A DNA stretch of 64,000 nucleotides from an uncultured Rickettsiaceae bacterium (lineage in GTDB: Bacteria; Pseudomonadota; Alphaproteobacteria; Rickettsiales; Rickettsiaceae): contig CAJQOD010000024.1 of NCBI GenBank assembly GCA_905479865.1, positions 1 through 64,000 of the forward strand, in the 5' to 3' direction. Numbering within the stretch: the first letter of the stretch is position 1; every line of letters begins with the position of its first letter. The notes under the pieces are model-generated. The model had not been told where the DNA came from, searched no databases, and was given only the letters and a program-made list of their open reading frames with translations. This document shows, piece by piece, positions 18,172-31,245 of this stretch. Position numbers and translations under genes: made by a program.

Positions 18172-19430
18172 TTTAGGAATTTCTCTATTTCTGCTATATA
18201 TCTAGCTAGTGTTTCTTCACGATTATCCACAAAATTTCGTGCATTATTACTAAATTCACTAGCATCTTTTTTATTATTCTTATCAAGGAAAAATTCAATT
18301 CTATCTGCGAGTTCTGCAGAATTGTTTATCTGCAAAGCAGCCTTGCTACTAATCATATCGTCTGCGATATTTTGAAAATTACTCATATCTGGTCCGAAAA
18401 TAATAATATTGTCAAAATAAGCCGGCTCAACAAGATTATGTCCACCATGCTTAAATGATCCGCCAATAAAACTCATAAAGGCAAGGCTGTAGAATAATCC
18501 CAACTCGCCAAAACTATCAACTATGTATAAATCATCCTCTAACGATGGTAAATTTCCGCTTGATCTCAGGGAAAAGCTAAGCCCCAATTTTACGCATTGC
18601 CTTGCTATTTCATCGCGTCTTTCCGGATGTCTTAAAACGATGATCGGGTAATAATTGATATTTTTTTGTTTAAAATCCTGAATGATGCTTAAAGTTACTT
18701 CTTCATCCTCCCGATGCGTGCTGCTTGCGACAAATATTTTCTTATTGGAAAATATTTTCTGCAGCTTCTGCAACTTGCCTTTGTCAACTTCCAGTTCTTT
18801 ATTAGCAAATTTCAAATTACCTAAGTTCAGAATTTTATTACATCCAAGATTTTGATATTTCTCTAAATCAGTTTTGCTTTGTACAATCACATTCTTAAAG
18901 TTATTTACAATATTCTGGAAAAGGGCTTTCCTCTTCTGCCAACGAGCATAGGACTTATCCGATAGCCTGGCATTGACCAAAACCAAATCAAATTTCTTTG
19001 CAGATTCACTAATTAGACAAGGCCAAAATTCGGACTCAATGAATATGCCAAGATCTGGTTTCCAGTGCGCGATAAACTTTTTTACAATAATCAAATTATC
19101 TATGGGAGTAAATTGATGCCGAGCATTTGCCGGTAACCACCGGGTCAAAATATCAGCAGAAGATAACGTACCCGTGGTGATGAGATAGCTGCTTCCTGGA
19201 TGCAGCTTGTTAAGTGCTTTTACCAAAGTAATTGCTACCATAGATTCGCCAACACTCGCAGCATGCATCCAGATTAATTGCCCCGCCGGGCGCAATGCCA
19301 TAGCACCGCCAAGTCTCTGGGTAATTGATTGTACATTATCTTTTTTTTTGATGATTCTAACTAGTAGCACCAAGAAATACACTGGAAATAATATAAAATT
19401 TATTAGATTGTAAAAGTGAATTACTATCAT
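18168..19430 (-). CDS. waaA: 3-deoxy-D-manno-octulosonic acid (Kdo) transferase
   Basis: 420 residues, GT30 family, transferring Kdo from CMP-Kdo to lipid IVA. An N-terminal membrane anchor (~5-25) precedes the WMHAASVGESM motif with the catalytic Glu; later segments FIESEFWPCLI, ASSTHREDEE, RHPERR and FIGGSFKHGGHNLVEPA are family signatures. The presence of waaA and lpxK shows that the organism makes Kdo-lipid A. It overlaps both neighbours by 4 bases. Confidence 0.96.
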   Translation of the reverse strand: MIVIHFYNLINFILFPVYFLVLLVRIIKKKDNVQSITQRLGGAMALRPAGQLIWMHAASVGESMVAITLVKALNKLHPGSSYLITTGTLSSADILTRWLPANARHQFTPIDNLIIVKKFIAHWKPDLGIFIESEFWPCLISESAKKFDLVLVNARLSDKSYARWQKRKALFQNIVNNFKNVIVQSKTDLEKYQNLGCNKILNLGNLKFANKELEVDKGKLQKLQKIFSNKKIFVASSTHREDEEVTLSIIQDFKQKNINYYPIIVLRHPERRDEIARQCVKLGLSFSLRSSGNLPSLEDDLYIVDSFGELGLFYSLAFMSFIGGSFKHGGHNLVEPAYFDNIIIFGPDMSNFQNIADDMISSKAALQINNSAELADRIEFFLDKNNKKDASEFSNNARNFVDNREETLARYIAEIEKFLK

Positions 19431-20110
19431 CCGGATTTATCATTTTTTATAATTAGCGCAGCCTTTGAGGATAGTTCCATCAGTTTTGTCTCAAGTAATT
19501 TATTATCTTTTTCTGTATTTCCGGATAATTCCAACGGCTCACCAATAGTTACAATAATTTCTCCAAAATTTTTAGGAATTATCATTTTATCCCAACTTTT
19601 TAACTCAAAATACTTGGTGGCCACACATGAAATTGGTATTACTGCTTTACTATACTTATACCCAAGACGTGTGATGTTGCTATTAATTTTATATACAGGC
19701 CCGCGTGGGCCATCCGGAGTTATGACTACCTTATTACCGGCGGTAATCTGCTTAATAATGCATCGCAAGGCTTCAGTCGGTTTACGATTTGTTGAGCCTT
19801 CAATAACATTGTAGTTCATCTGACTGATAACATCGTTAATCAACTTACCGTCAGTATGGGATGAAGCCAACGCATAAACATTATCATAATTTTTACAGAT
19901 ATACATACCAAATGCCATACGATTGTGCCAAATTGCAAGCAACACACCATTCTTATCATTTAACTTTACTTCGCTCATGCCTTCCGGCCAGACAAATTTC
20001 CACTTATTGGTTATGTAAACAAGTTTGAGATAGAGAAAAAGTATATACACCGATAATTTATGTATCAATGAACTGTTTTTCAAAAAATGCTTGAAGTATT
20101 GTTTAATCAT
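19427..20110 (-). CDS. DUF374 lysophospholipid acyltransferase-like protein
   Basis: 227 residues of the DUF374 family related to glycerolipid acyltransferases: a short N-terminal hydrophobic stretch, IWHNRMAF (acyltransferase HX4-type block with an atypical spacing), SSHTDG, and VITPDGPRGPVYK. Members are commonly found next to waaA and are thought to acylate a lipid in LPS or outer-membrane synthesis, though the exact substrate is not known. Here it lies between waaA (4-base overlap) and an aminotransferase gene (1-base overlap). Confidence 0.88.
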   Translation of the reverse strand: MIKQYFKHFLKNSSLIHKLSVYILFLYLKLVYITNKWKFVWPEGMSEVKLNDKNGVLLAIWHNRMAFGMYICKNYDNVYALASSHTDGKLINDVISQMNYNVIEGSTNRKPTEALRCIIKQITAGNKVVITPDGPRGPVYKINSNITRLGYKYSKAVIPISCVATKYFELKSWDKMIIPKNFGEIIVTIGEPLELSGNTEKDNKLLETKLMELSSKAALIIKNDKSG

Positions 20111-21312
20111 TACACAAGCTGTGCTAATGCTTTTGATATTCTACTGCATGCATCTATTAGCAGTTTTTCAGAGGTAGCATACGATATTCTAAAATATCCC
20201 TCTAAACCAAAAGCAATGCCAGGAACTACTGCAACATTGGCACTTTCCAGCAAATACGTAGCTACATCATTACTAGAGTTTATAACGTTACCTTCCGGCG
20301 TTTTTTTACCAAAAATATCTGAGCATTTAGGGAATAAATAAAATGCCCCTTCAGATTTATAACAGTCAAGTCCTGGGATTGCATTAATCAGTGACAAAAC
20401 CAAATCACGCTTTTTCTGAAAATTGCCTGCATTTGTTTTGATATAATCCTGCGGTCCGGTCAAAGCCTCAAGAGCAGCGATTTGACTTATAGAAGAAGGG
20501 TTAGATGTGCTTTGTGACTGAATGATACTCATCGCCTTAATCAGCTCTTTTGTACCTGCTCCATAGCCGATCCTCCAACCGGTCATGGCATAGGCCTTGG
20601 AAACGCCGTTTACAATGAAGATACGGTCTTTTAAATCCGGAGCAACGGTAGCTAGAGTTTTAAAAACAAACCCATTAAACGTAATATGCTCGTATATATC
20701 ATCACACATAACATGCAGCTGCGGATGCTTTCTTATCACATCTGCCAGTGCTTTCAATTCATCTTCAGTATAAGTAGCACCAGATGGATTACTTGGCGAA
20801 TTTAATATAATCCATTTACTGCTCTCCGTCACAGCAGCATCAATATCTTCCGGCCGGGCTCTAAACCCACTTTGCATATCTGATGAAACATACACCGGTG
20901 TGCCGCCGGCAAGCAAAACCATATCCGGGTAAGAGACCCAGTACGGGGCGGGTATAATGACTTCATCGCCTTCATTAATGGTTGCCATGAACAAATTATA
21001 GATCACCTGCTTGCCGCCCGTACCTACTATTACTTCATCTGGCGCATAGCTTAATCCGTTTTCCCGCCGAAATTTTTCACATACGGCTTGTCTTAGCTCT
21101 GTAGTACCGGAAACGTTAGTATATTTTGTAGCACCATTCTTAATGCCCTCAATCGCCGCAAGCTTTATATTCTCGGGAGTATCGAAGTCAGGCTCGCCAG
21201 CTGCAAGTGAAATTATATTTATACCTTGACTGTTAAGTTCTTTTGCTTTTGCTGTAACTGCGAGTGTTGGAGATGGTTTTACCGCTCCAAGTCTTTTTGC
21301 TATTAGTGGCAT
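20110..21312 (-). CDS. aspB: Class I aspartate aminotransferase
   Basis: 400 residues, PLP-dependent fold I. The Schiff-base lysine is K239 in SKAYAMTGWRIGYG; NSPSNPSGATYT carries the conserved Asn-Pro, and DDIYEHITF the PLP-binding Asp and Tyr. Residue pattern resembles the alphaproteobacterial AspB/AatA (Igamma) group that interconverts aspartate and oxaloacetate. It is the first gene of the minus-strand lipid A run, a placement with no clear metabolic reason. Confidence 0.93.
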   Translation of the reverse strand: MPLIAKRLGAVKPSPTLAVTAKAKELNSQGINIISLAAGEPDFDTPENIKLAAIEGIKNGATKYTNVSGTTELRQAVCEKFRRENGLSYAPDEVIVGTGGKQVIYNLFMATINEGDEVIIPAPYWVSYPDMVLLAGGTPVYVSSDMQSGFRARPEDIDAAVTESSKWIILNSPSNPSGATYTEDELKALADVIRKHPQLHVMCDDIYEHITFNGFVFKTLATVAPDLKDRIFIVNGVSKAYAMTGWRIGYGAGTKELIKAMSIIQSQSTSNPSSISQIAALEALTGPQDYIKTNAGNFQKKRDLVLSLINAIPGLDCYKSEGAFYLFPKCSDIFGKKTPEGNVINSSNDVATYLLESANVAVVPGIAFGLEGYFRISYATSEKLLIDACSRISKALAQLV

Positions 21313-21418
21313 AAATTTGTACTCAATTTAATTTTGTTTATGGAGTAGCACTCATATTAGTTTGAACTTACGTGAATTATATGAGAATATTCACATTAAA
21401 TCAAACACACTATGATTT

Positions 21419-22426
21419 ATGATTCGTAACTTATTTTCATCAATAGTAAATGTCACAAAATCTTTTTTTTCCGGCATTATACGGTTTCCGACTTTTATAA
21501 AACATCAAACTCACCTGTGGGCAGAAGAATTCGGTAATTTGCGTTACCGGCTAAATAACATGGCAAGTAGTAACATGGAACTGGGTATTTATCATTTATA
21601 TAGTCGAAATTTCCGTGATGCCATTTTCAGATTCAAGTTGGTTGATAAGTTTTTAGACCCTGATAACAAAGTAGCAAATTATTGGCTAGGCTGGGTTTAT
21701 TTCCTTAAAGGAAGTTATAAAAAATCTATAATACACCTTACCAAAGCCGCAAACGAAGACCGAGTAAATCTACTGGCATTTGTAAAATCTATAGATTCGG
21801 CAACATCTATTCCTGACGAAATTCATGCAATTCATAGAGATATTGTCGCTGAGCTTTTTATTGATAAATTTATCAGCGAGACTGAGAATCTCCCAAAACA
21901 CCTGGTGCTTGCACTAACTGAATCGATAACCAACTTACCTGAAGAATACAGTATCCTGGAACTTGGAAGCAATATTGGATTCCTCGGATATGAAATTAAC
22001 AAAAGAATGCAGGAAAGCTATACGATCACATCTGTAGAAATTTCAAATACCATGATAAAACTGCAACCGGCTTGTTTCCCGGAACAAAAGCTCTATGATG
22101 AAGTTCTACACTCTCCCATAAATGAATTTCTCAAGCAAACCAATCAACAATATGATGTTATTTGTAGTTTAGACGGATTTGCATTTGAGGCTAATTTGCA
22201 AAACATTTTCAATAGTGCGTTTTCTATATTAAAGCCCGATGGTTACTTTGCTTTCGCCGTCCGTTCATCTACAAATAATACATTGTCAGGTAAGCTTCTG
22301 GAATTTGCTCATAATAACCGGCAAATAACAGATCAATTGACCCAAACCGGTTTTAATATTCTATCTTCAAAGAAAATTCCTCTAGAAATAAAAAATAATT
22401 ACTCTATATTCGTGTGCACCAAATAG
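21419..22426 (+). CDS. TPR-linked SAM-dependent methyltransferase-like protein
   Basis: 335 residues. Residues ~45-115 are helical and TPR-like (AIFRFKLVDKFLDPDNKVANYWLGW in two overlapping helices); a methyltransferase fold follows with motif I ELGSNIG at 181-187, a FDVICSLDGF-like post-II strand and FSILKPDGYFAF. It belongs to the 'predicted methyltransferase (contains TPR repeat)' group. The target is unknown. The gene ends 17 bases before the mlaA start and may be coupled to it. Confidence 0.75.
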   Translation: MIRNLFSSIVNVTKSFFSGIIRFPTFIKHQTHLWAEEFGNLRYRLNNMASSNMELGIYHLYSRNFRDAIFRFKLVDKFLDPDNKVANYWLGWVYFLKGSYKKSIIHLTKAANEDRVNLLAFVKSIDSATSIPDEIHAIHRDIVAELFIDKFISETENLPKHLVLALTESITNLPEEYSILELGSNIGFLGYEINKRMQESYTITSVEISNTMIKLQPACFPEQKLYDEVLHSPINEFLKQTNQQYDVICSLDGFAFEANLQNIFNSAFSILKPDGYFAFAVRSSTNNTLSGKLLEFAHNNRQITDQLTQTGFNILSSKKIPLEIKNNYSIFVCTK

Positions 22427-22443
22427 AAATTAGAGAGGTGACT

Positions 22444-23211
22444 ATGAGTATTAGAACTATTGTTAGTTTAGTACTAATAACTTTATTCTGCTTTATTGCC
22501 ACAAATGCAATAGCTGCTAAAGACCCAGAAGATGATTATAGCTATAATTATGCAGACCTTAATAATCAATGCCAGGTATACGATCCTTATGAAGCTTTAA
22601 ACCGTAAGATTTTTATATTTAACGGTGTATTGGATACTTTCATCTTAAGACCAATTGCCAAAGGGTATGGCAGGTTTACCAATGATTATACTAAAAGCAG
22701 AATAGGCAGTTTTATTAATAATATCAGTGAACCTCTATCTACAGTCAATTATGGAGTACAAGGTAATGCTGAAGGTGCATTTAAGACCTTCTGGCGTTTT
22801 GCAATCAATTCAACATTCGGTGTTGCCGGACTGTTCGATGTTGCAAGTAAATTTGGTCTTACAGCTGAGCGGCAAACCTTTGGTAATACGCTAGCTCATT
22901 ATGGTGTTGGCGCAGGACCGTACATTGTATTACCGATATACGGTGGTATGGGAGTGCGCGATGTGATGGATCCACTTGTGACAAATAGTGCGATGAATCC
23001 GGTGAAATACCTTATGCATTCTGATTTCAAATATATTCTGGCAGGAACTAATATTGTACATCATCGCGATCAGGTCATGCCATTTACCGATTATGTCTCT
23101 AAAAACTCTCCTGATCCGTATATTGCAGTTAGGAATGCCACTCTGAATCAGAGAGAAGCTAAAATGATATACCCTAAAAAATTCAGATGCCCTACAGTCA
23201 ATAAAAAATAG
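22444..23211 (+). CDS. mlaA: MlaA (VacJ) outer-membrane lipid-asymmetry protein
   Basis: 255 residues from ATG 22444, chosen because GAGAGGTG lies just before it and a signal peptide (~1-25, ending TNAIAA) then sits at the very N-terminus. Family signatures: YDPYEALNRKIFIFNGVLD, FINNISEPLSTVNYGVQG, WRFAINSTFGVAGLFDVA and GPYIVLPIYGG. MlaA removes misplaced phospholipid from the outer leaflet and passes it to MlaC. Unlike E. coli MlaA, no lipobox cysteine is visible at the signal cleavage site, so it may not be lipidated. Confidence 0.93.
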   Translation: MSIRTIVSLVLITLFCFIATNAIAAKDPEDDYSYNYADLNNQCQVYDPYEALNRKIFIFNGVLDTFILRPIAKGYGRFTNDYTKSRIGSFINNISEPLSTVNYGVQGNAEGAFKTFWRFAINSTFGVAGLFDVASKFGLTAERQTFGNTLAHYGVGAGPYIVLPIYGGMGVRDVMDPLVTNSAMNPVKYLMHSDFKYILAGTNIVHHRDQVMPFTDYVSKNSPDPYIAVRNATLNQREAKMIYPKKFRCPTVNKK

Positions 23212-23410
23212 TACCAGAGTGCATTTTTTTGTTATGATTCATCTTCAATCAACTATTACATTAATTAGGATTAGTTTAATAGCCGGTTGAATTTTTGGCC
23301 TAAAGTAAAGCCATTATAATCAATATTCAGGTAACCATCTAACTTGATATTGATCAGTACTTAAAGGCTTTTTACATTGAAATATTTAAATTTACCGTAA
23401 AGTAATAATT

Positions 23411-24010
23411 ATGAGAATTATATTATTTACTGCTTTTCTTGTTCTTTTTTACTCTTCTTCTGCTTATGCCAGCTCAGAAGTTCAGGAACTAAAAACTTAT
23501 GTGGAAAATCTCATTGACAAGGGCTATGAAATTTTCAATGATCAAAGACTATCCGATACTGAAAGAACAGACAAATCCAGACAATTGATACGCTCTCATC
23601 TACATTTAGACTGGATGGCAAAACATACCCTTGGTCGCCATAGAAGGGTTATTTCTAAAAACAAGATCGCTGAATTTTCAAAAATTTACTCTCAGTTTGT
23701 AGTTAAAGCTTACACTGACTTATCAACTAGCTATAACGGTGAAAAAGCCGTACTAAAAAGAATCAGGCAAATTAACGACGATATGTTTATAGTCAATACA
23801 GAGATATTAAGACCAGGGGGACAGCTACCCATCAAAGTTGATTATCTTGTACACAAGATCGAAAATGGTATCGAAGATATTTATCTTATTGGCGACATTA
23901 TTACCGAGGGTATTAGTATATTAAATTCCCAACAAGCTGAATTTAATAGTGTAATTTCAAGCAGTGGTATCGATGCACTTATTGCTGATTTGCAAAGCCG
24001 TACAAAATAA
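23411..24010 (+). CDS. mlaC: MlaC (Ttg2D) periplasmic phospholipid carrier
   Basis: 199 residues: signal peptide 1-20 (ending SSAYA), then the Tol_Tol_Ttg2 domain with SRQLIRSHLHLDWMAKHTLG and a FSKIYSQFVVKAY segment. MlaC ferries phospholipid between MlaA and the inner-membrane MlaFEDB complex. It lies 199 bases after mlaA on the same strand; the gap shows no gene. mlaD, mlaE and mlaF are not in the window. Confidence 0.92.
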   Translation: MRIILFTAFLVLFYSSSAYASSEVQELKTYVENLIDKGYEIFNDQRLSDTERTDKSRQLIRSHLHLDWMAKHTLGRHRRVISKNKIAEFSKIYSQFVVKAYTDLSTSYNGEKAVLKRIRQINDDMFIVNTEILRPGGQLPIKVDYLVHKIENGIEDIYLIGDIITEGISILNSQQAEFNSVISSSGIDALIADLQSRTK

Positions 24011-24039
24011 AGAAATGACTCAACCTAAAAGCAGAGAAC

Positions 24040-25767
24040 TCATCCTTTTACTAAAGCCCGCTCAATCTGCTCTTTAAGCCATTCTTTTGCAGAACTTGAA
24101 AGTAATGTAAATATTTTGTCTTCAATTTTCTGGTAGTAAGATTTAAGAAATTTGTGTTCTGCTGCCGTTAACATACTGGCATCTATCAGCTCTCTTGCAT
24201 AAGGCACTAATGTCAGCATTTCAAACTGCAGAAACCCAGCATCTTTAGCTTCTTTTGTATACATCATATTTTCGATCCTGATACCAAACTCTCCCGGCAC
24301 GTAATATCCAGGTTCATCAGACATCACCATCCCTTTTTCTATTTTAGCTCTAAACCCGGCAAGACTGATATTTTGCGGTCCTTCATGCACACTTAAAAAA
24401 CTGCCAACTCCATGACCCGTGCCGTGCGGGTAATCATCTCCTTCATTCCACAAATACTGACGAGCCAACACATCAAGATGAGCTCCTGTAACTTTACCTT
24501 GTGGAAATATAGCACTTGCCAAAGCAATATGTCCCTTTAAAACTTTTGTATAATATCTCTTATGATCTAATGTTGGCGTGCCAATTGAGACAGTTCTGGT
24601 AATATCGGTTGTTGCTCCCATATATTGACCACCGGAATCAATAAGCAATAAACCTTGCCCTGTTATTTTCCTGGCAGATTTTTTATCAGCACGGTAATGT
24701 ATTATTGCAGCATTATCCTGATATCCACAGATAGTTGGGAAGCTGTCAAATACATAATCTTTGCCTTTTGCCCGAAATTCCGTCAGCTTCTGGCCAAGAT
24801 CATATTCTGTTAAATCACTAATATCCTGATGCGCAATAAAGGCCAGCATCTCACAAACAGCCACCGCGTCCTGCGCATGTCCTTGCTGTATATGCTGAAT
24901 TTCAACATCATTTTTACAAGCCTTCCACAATTCGCACGGGTTTTTAATATGCTTATGCTCCTTGGACTTAATTAAGCCTGCCACGTAGCTAGAACATTGA
25001 TTTTTATCAAATAAAATCATGCCACTGGATTGCTCAATGATGCCAGCAAAATCACTTTCCGGCAGAATAGTCACATCTGTTCTTATCAAAGATTTATCCA
25101 ATCTATCTCTGCCTGCGAACAAATAAACATGCTCTTTAGTTATTATCGCATTAGCAAGTAATAGCGGCGAGAACTCAACATCATGCGCACGGATATTTAA
25201 AAGCCAGCATACAGAATCTGAATTGGTTATTACTATGCTTTCAGCATTATTTTTTTCCAGCACATTGCGGCATTTTTGAATCTTATCTTTATAATCTTCA
25301 CCCGTATATTGCAACGGATAATCATAAATCTTCGAACTTGGTCTTGCTGGCTGCTCTAACCAAATTTTATCAATCAAGTTTTCAGAATGTGCTTGCAGCT
25401 TTATGGAAGAAAAATTCTGTAAGCTCCGGGTGGTAAATAGTTTCGGATCATAGGCAATAATCTTATCGCTTATATAATTAGACCATTGAAACTCCGGCAA
25501 AAGCTGTAGATCAAACACCTCAAATAACTTATCATCCAGCTGCGAAAAACATTGATTGATATATCTGCCATCTGTGAAGAAAAGCACCGTATCTTTTAGA
25601 ATAATTGCAAGACCATTTGAACCAGTAAAACCGGTAATATACTCCAGCCTTTTAGCATATATCGGTGTATACTCACTCAAATATTCATCCATTGCAGGAA
25701 CTATATAGCCGGCAAAATCGTATTGATCCAATAACTCTCTTAGGTTATGCAAACGCTTATTAATCAT
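24040..25767 (-). CDS. pepP: M24B Xaa-Pro aminopeptidase
   Basis: 575 residues, longer than bacterial PepP (~440) and like the three-domain aminopeptidase P form: two creatinase-like N-terminal domains (~1-300) and the catalytic M24 domain. Metal ligands are visible in DSGGQYMGATTDITRT (two Asp), HGTGHGVG (His), DEPGYYVPGEFGIRIEN (two Glu). It cleaves N-terminal residues before proline. Its start codon abuts the ligA stop with no gap, so pepP is translated last in a nadC-ligA-pepP operon. Confidence 0.93.
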   Translation of the reverse strand: MINKRLHNLRELLDQYDFAGYIVPAMDEYLSEYTPIYAKRLEYITGFTGSNGLAIILKDTVLFFTDGRYINQCFSQLDDKLFEVFDLQLLPEFQWSNYISDKIIAYDPKLFTTRSLQNFSSIKLQAHSENLIDKIWLEQPARPSSKIYDYPLQYTGEDYKDKIQKCRNVLEKNNAESIVITNSDSVCWLLNIRAHDVEFSPLLLANAIITKEHVYLFAGRDRLDKSLIRTDVTILPESDFAGIIEQSSGMILFDKNQCSSYVAGLIKSKEHKHIKNPCELWKACKNDVEIQHIQQGHAQDAVAVCEMLAFIAHQDISDLTEYDLGQKLTEFRAKGKDYVFDSFPTICGYQDNAAIIHYRADKKSARKITGQGLLLIDSGGQYMGATTDITRTVSIGTPTLDHKRYYTKVLKGHIALASAIFPQGKVTGAHLDVLARQYLWNEGDDYPHGTGHGVGSFLSVHEGPQNISLAGFRAKIEKGMVMSDEPGYYVPGEFGIRIENMMYTKEAKDAGFLQFEMLTLVPYARELIDASMLTAAEHKFLKSYYQKIEDKIFTLLSSSAKEWLKEQIERALVKG

Positions 25768-28670
<2,903 letters not shown>

Positions 28671-28783
28671 AATAATCTCACTCATTGCGACTTATTTTCA
28701 AAGTAAATATATACTATTATTTTTTTTGTGGTAGCTCGTATTAAATAGTACTAATAGTAATCGCTTTAATAAAGGAAACTGTG

Positions 28784-28984
28784 ATGCATTGGAGTGATAT
28801 AGAAGAAATCGCCGTACATCTTGAGGAATCGTACGCCGAAGAAGAAATTCCTGAGTATAATCTGCCATATCTCAAAGAAATGGTATTATCCCTGCCTAAT
28901 TTTGATGAACATGAAATAGAAGTCAGCAATTCCAATTTGAAGCAAATTCTTGAAAACTGGATCGATGTTAGAAACGAAAAATAA
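28784..28984 (+). CDS. iscX: Fe-S assembly protein IscX
   Basis: 66 residues, opening [17 protein letters not shown] with acidic surface and the closing [11 protein letters not shown], as in IscX/YfhJ. IscX binds IscS and iron and modulates Fe-S cluster assembly. In the ISC operon it usually sits last after fdx; here it stands alone before recA. A GTG at 28781 adjoins the ATG at 28784; AAAGGA at 28771-28776 is better spaced for the ATG. Confidence 0.88.
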   Translation: MHWSDIEEIAVHLEESYAEEEIPEYNLPYLKEMVLSLPNFDEHEIEVSNSNLKQILENWIDVRNEK

Positions 28985-29076
28985 TATTTTTTGTACAATA
29001 TTCAAGATTTTACTGGATTTTCTTATTTAGACGGAATATAACTTGCTCTGAGATGAGACATTTAATAGAGGATAAA

Positions 29077-30105
29077 ATGGAAAAAGAAAGAGCGTTAGCG
29101 TCAGCAATTAGCCAGATTGAAAAAAATTATGGCAAAGGATCGGTAATGAAACTAGGGCAACGTCAGGAAATGAATATTGAATCAATTCCGACAGGTTCTA
29201 TAGCTCTTAATATTGCACTTGGAGTTGGAGGCCTGCCAAAAGGTAGAATAATTGAAATTTTTGGCCCTGAAAGCTCTGGAAAAACCACTTTGACTCTACA
29301 CGCAATTGCTGAAGCGCAAAAGCTGGGTGGCACTTGCGCCTTCATTGATGCCGAACATGCTCTTGACCCTGTTTACGCCAAAAAACTTGGCGTAAATATT
29401 GATGATCTAATCATTTCACAACCAGATACCGGTGAGCAAGCGTTGGAAATTGCCGATACTTTAGTTCGCTCAGGTGCTATAGATATGCTAGTTATTGATA
29501 GTGTCGCAGCTTTAGTACCAAAGGCAGAAATTGATGGCGAAATGGGTGATTCCCATATGGGTCTTCAGGCAAGATTAATGAGCCAAGCCTTAAGAAAGCT
29601 TACTGCCTCGACTTCCAGAACCAACTGTACCATTATCTTCATTAATCAAATCAGAATGAAAATTGGTGTGATGTTCGGTAATCCTGAAACTACGACTGGA
29701 GGCAATGCATTAAAATTCTATGCATCTATCAGAATCGATATAAGACGTATTGGATCTATTAAAGATAAAGACGAAGTAGTTGGTAATCAAACCAGAGTAA
29801 AAGTAGTGAAAAACAAAGTATCTCCACCATTTAAAATGGTAGAGTTTGACATTATATATGGGCATGGTATTTCCAGAGAAGGTGAATTAATTGACCTTGG
29901 AGTGAAAAATGATTTCGTAGAAAAATCTGGGGCCTGGTTTTCGTATGGTGATACTAGAATTGGCCAAGGACGTGAGAATGCTAAACAATATATGCAAGAC
30001 AACCCTAATGTTGCAAATGAGCTAGAAGAAAAAATAAAAAACAGGCTAACAAGCCCTGATAGTGGATTAAAAGAAGAAGAAACTGTAGAAGAAACCCTAA
30101 TATAA
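29077..30105 (+). CDS. recA: Recombinase RecA
   Basis: 342 residues from ATG 29077, supported by GAGG five bases upstream and by alignment with other RecA N-termini ([20 protein letters not shown]); an in-frame ATG at 29053 adds 8 residues. Walker A GPESSGKT at 63-70, [16 protein letters not shown] (Walker B), loop L1/L2 region [19 protein letters not shown]. Central to homologous recombination and SOS. No LexA-type operator was recognised upstream. Confidence 0.97.
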   Translation: MEKERALASAISQIEKNYGKGSVMKLGQRQEMNIESIPTGSIALNIALGVGGLPKGRIIEIFGPESSGKTTLTLHAIAEAQKLGGTCAFIDAEHALDPVYAKKLGVNIDDLIISQPDTGEQALEIADTLVRSGAIDMLVIDSVAALVPKAEIDGEMGDSHMGLQARLMSQALRKLTASTSRTNCTIIFINQIRMKIGVMFGNPETTTGGNALKFYASIRIDIRRIGSIKDKDEVVGNQTRVKVVKNKVSPPFKMVEFDIIYGHGISREGELIDLGVKNDFVEKSGAWFSYGDTRIGQGRENAKQYMQDNPNVANELEEKIKNRLTSPDSGLKEEETVEETLI

Positions 30106-30140
30106 ACTATACGCTGCAATACTAATTTTAAGAGAGTTCA

Positions 30141-30866
30141 ATGGTAGATTTGTCAGGTAATAACGTTTTGGTCACCGGTGCTAGCGGAGGAATCGGCAGT
30201 GCTATCGTCAAACAAATGCATAAGCTCGGCGCGCATATATATATCAGCGGCAGCAATATGGAAAAACTTGAAGCTTTGGGAGCAGAGCTTGGCGATAATT
30301 ACACAATAAAGCAGTGTAACCTATCCAACGCAGTTGCGCGTGCTACTTTGTTTGATGATATCGAAAAACTGGACGTACTGGTTTGCAATGCGGGTATCAC
30401 TAGAGATACTTTAGCAATAAAGATGTCTGAACAAGATTTCAATGAAGTAATTGACATAAATTTAAAAGCCAATTTCATCCTCAACCGTGCAGCGATAAAA
30501 AAAATGATGCGTGCCCGTTATGGACGCATTATTAATATATCATCCGTAGTGGCAGTTTCTGGCAACCCGGGACAGGCTAATTATTGCGCATCAAAAGCTG
30601 GTCTTATTGGCATGACCAAAGCACTTGCAATTGAGGTAGCTGGCCGAGGCATAACGGTAAATGTTGTTGCTCCGGGTTTTATTGCCTCAAACATGACAAG
30701 CACTCTAACGGACGCTCAAAAAGATGCAATTATGCAAAAAATACCTCTAAAAACTCTTGGTCGGCCAGAAGATATTGCAAATGCTGTAACATTTTTAGCA
30801 AGCCCTAACTCTTCCTACATCACAGGCCAAACTATACACGTCAATGGTGGCATGTTAATGATCTAA
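30141..30866 (+). CDS. fabG: 3-oxoacyl-ACP reductase FabG
   Basis: 241-residue short-chain dehydrogenase: cofactor motif TGASGGIG, NAGITRDTLAIKM, catalytic Ser in NISSVVAVSGNPGQ and the YCASKAG Tyr/Lys pair; ends ITGQTIHVNGGM. Context before acpP and fabF fixes it as the NADPH-dependent fatty acid reductase rather than PhaB. A GAGAG site precedes the ATG. Confidence 0.95.
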   Translation: MVDLSGNNVLVTGASGGIGSAIVKQMHKLGAHIYISGSNMEKLEALGAELGDNYTIKQCNLSNAVARATLFDDIEKLDVLVCNAGITRDTLAIKMSEQDFNEVIDINLKANFILNRAAIKKMMRARYGRIINISSVVAVSGNPGQANYCASKAGLIGMTKALAIEVAGRGITVNVVAPGFIASNMTSTLTDAQKDAIMQKIPLKTLGRPEDIANAVTFLASPNSSYITGQTIHVNGGMLMI

Positions 30867-30971
30867 ATACTTTTTATTCTAGCAAAAGATTTTTTTTTGT
30901 GATACAAGAATGAAACCAGGAATTTGGATATAGCAAAAATTCCTAAAAAGAAACTAAAATAGGTTTTACGT

Positions 30972-31214
30972 ATGAGCGAGAATATCGAACAAAAGATTAT
31001 AAAGACTGTTGCTGAAACTCTTAGAATTGAAGAAGGCACCATATCTACGGAATCCAAGTTTGTTGACGATTTGGGAGCAGATAGCCTGGATTTAGTAGAA
31101 TTAATGATGGCGATTGAAGCTGCTTTCGATTGCGATATTCCTGATGAAGAAGCAAGTAAAATCGCTACTGTTGCAGATGCTATTAAATACGTTGAAAAAC
31201 ATCTTAACGCTTAA
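30972..31214 (+). CDS. acpP: Acyl carrier protein
   Basis: 80 residues, strongly acidic, with the 4'-phosphopantetheine site Ser38 in GADSLDLVELMMAIE. Carries growing acyl chains for fatty acid and lipid A synthesis. Lies between fabG (105-base gap) and fabF (31-base gap), the canonical order. Confidence 0.98.
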   Translation: MSENIEQKIIKTVAETLRIEEGTISTESKFVDDLGADSLDLVELMMAIEAAFDCDIPDEEASKIATVADAIKYVEKHLNA

Positions 31215-31245
31215 ATTCTTACATTAACTTGAAAAGGTTTATGGC

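Noticed and set aside
29053-29076. Earlier in-frame ATG of recA
   Set aside because: Eight extra residues without similarity to RecA N-termini, while GAGG is well placed for ATG 29077.
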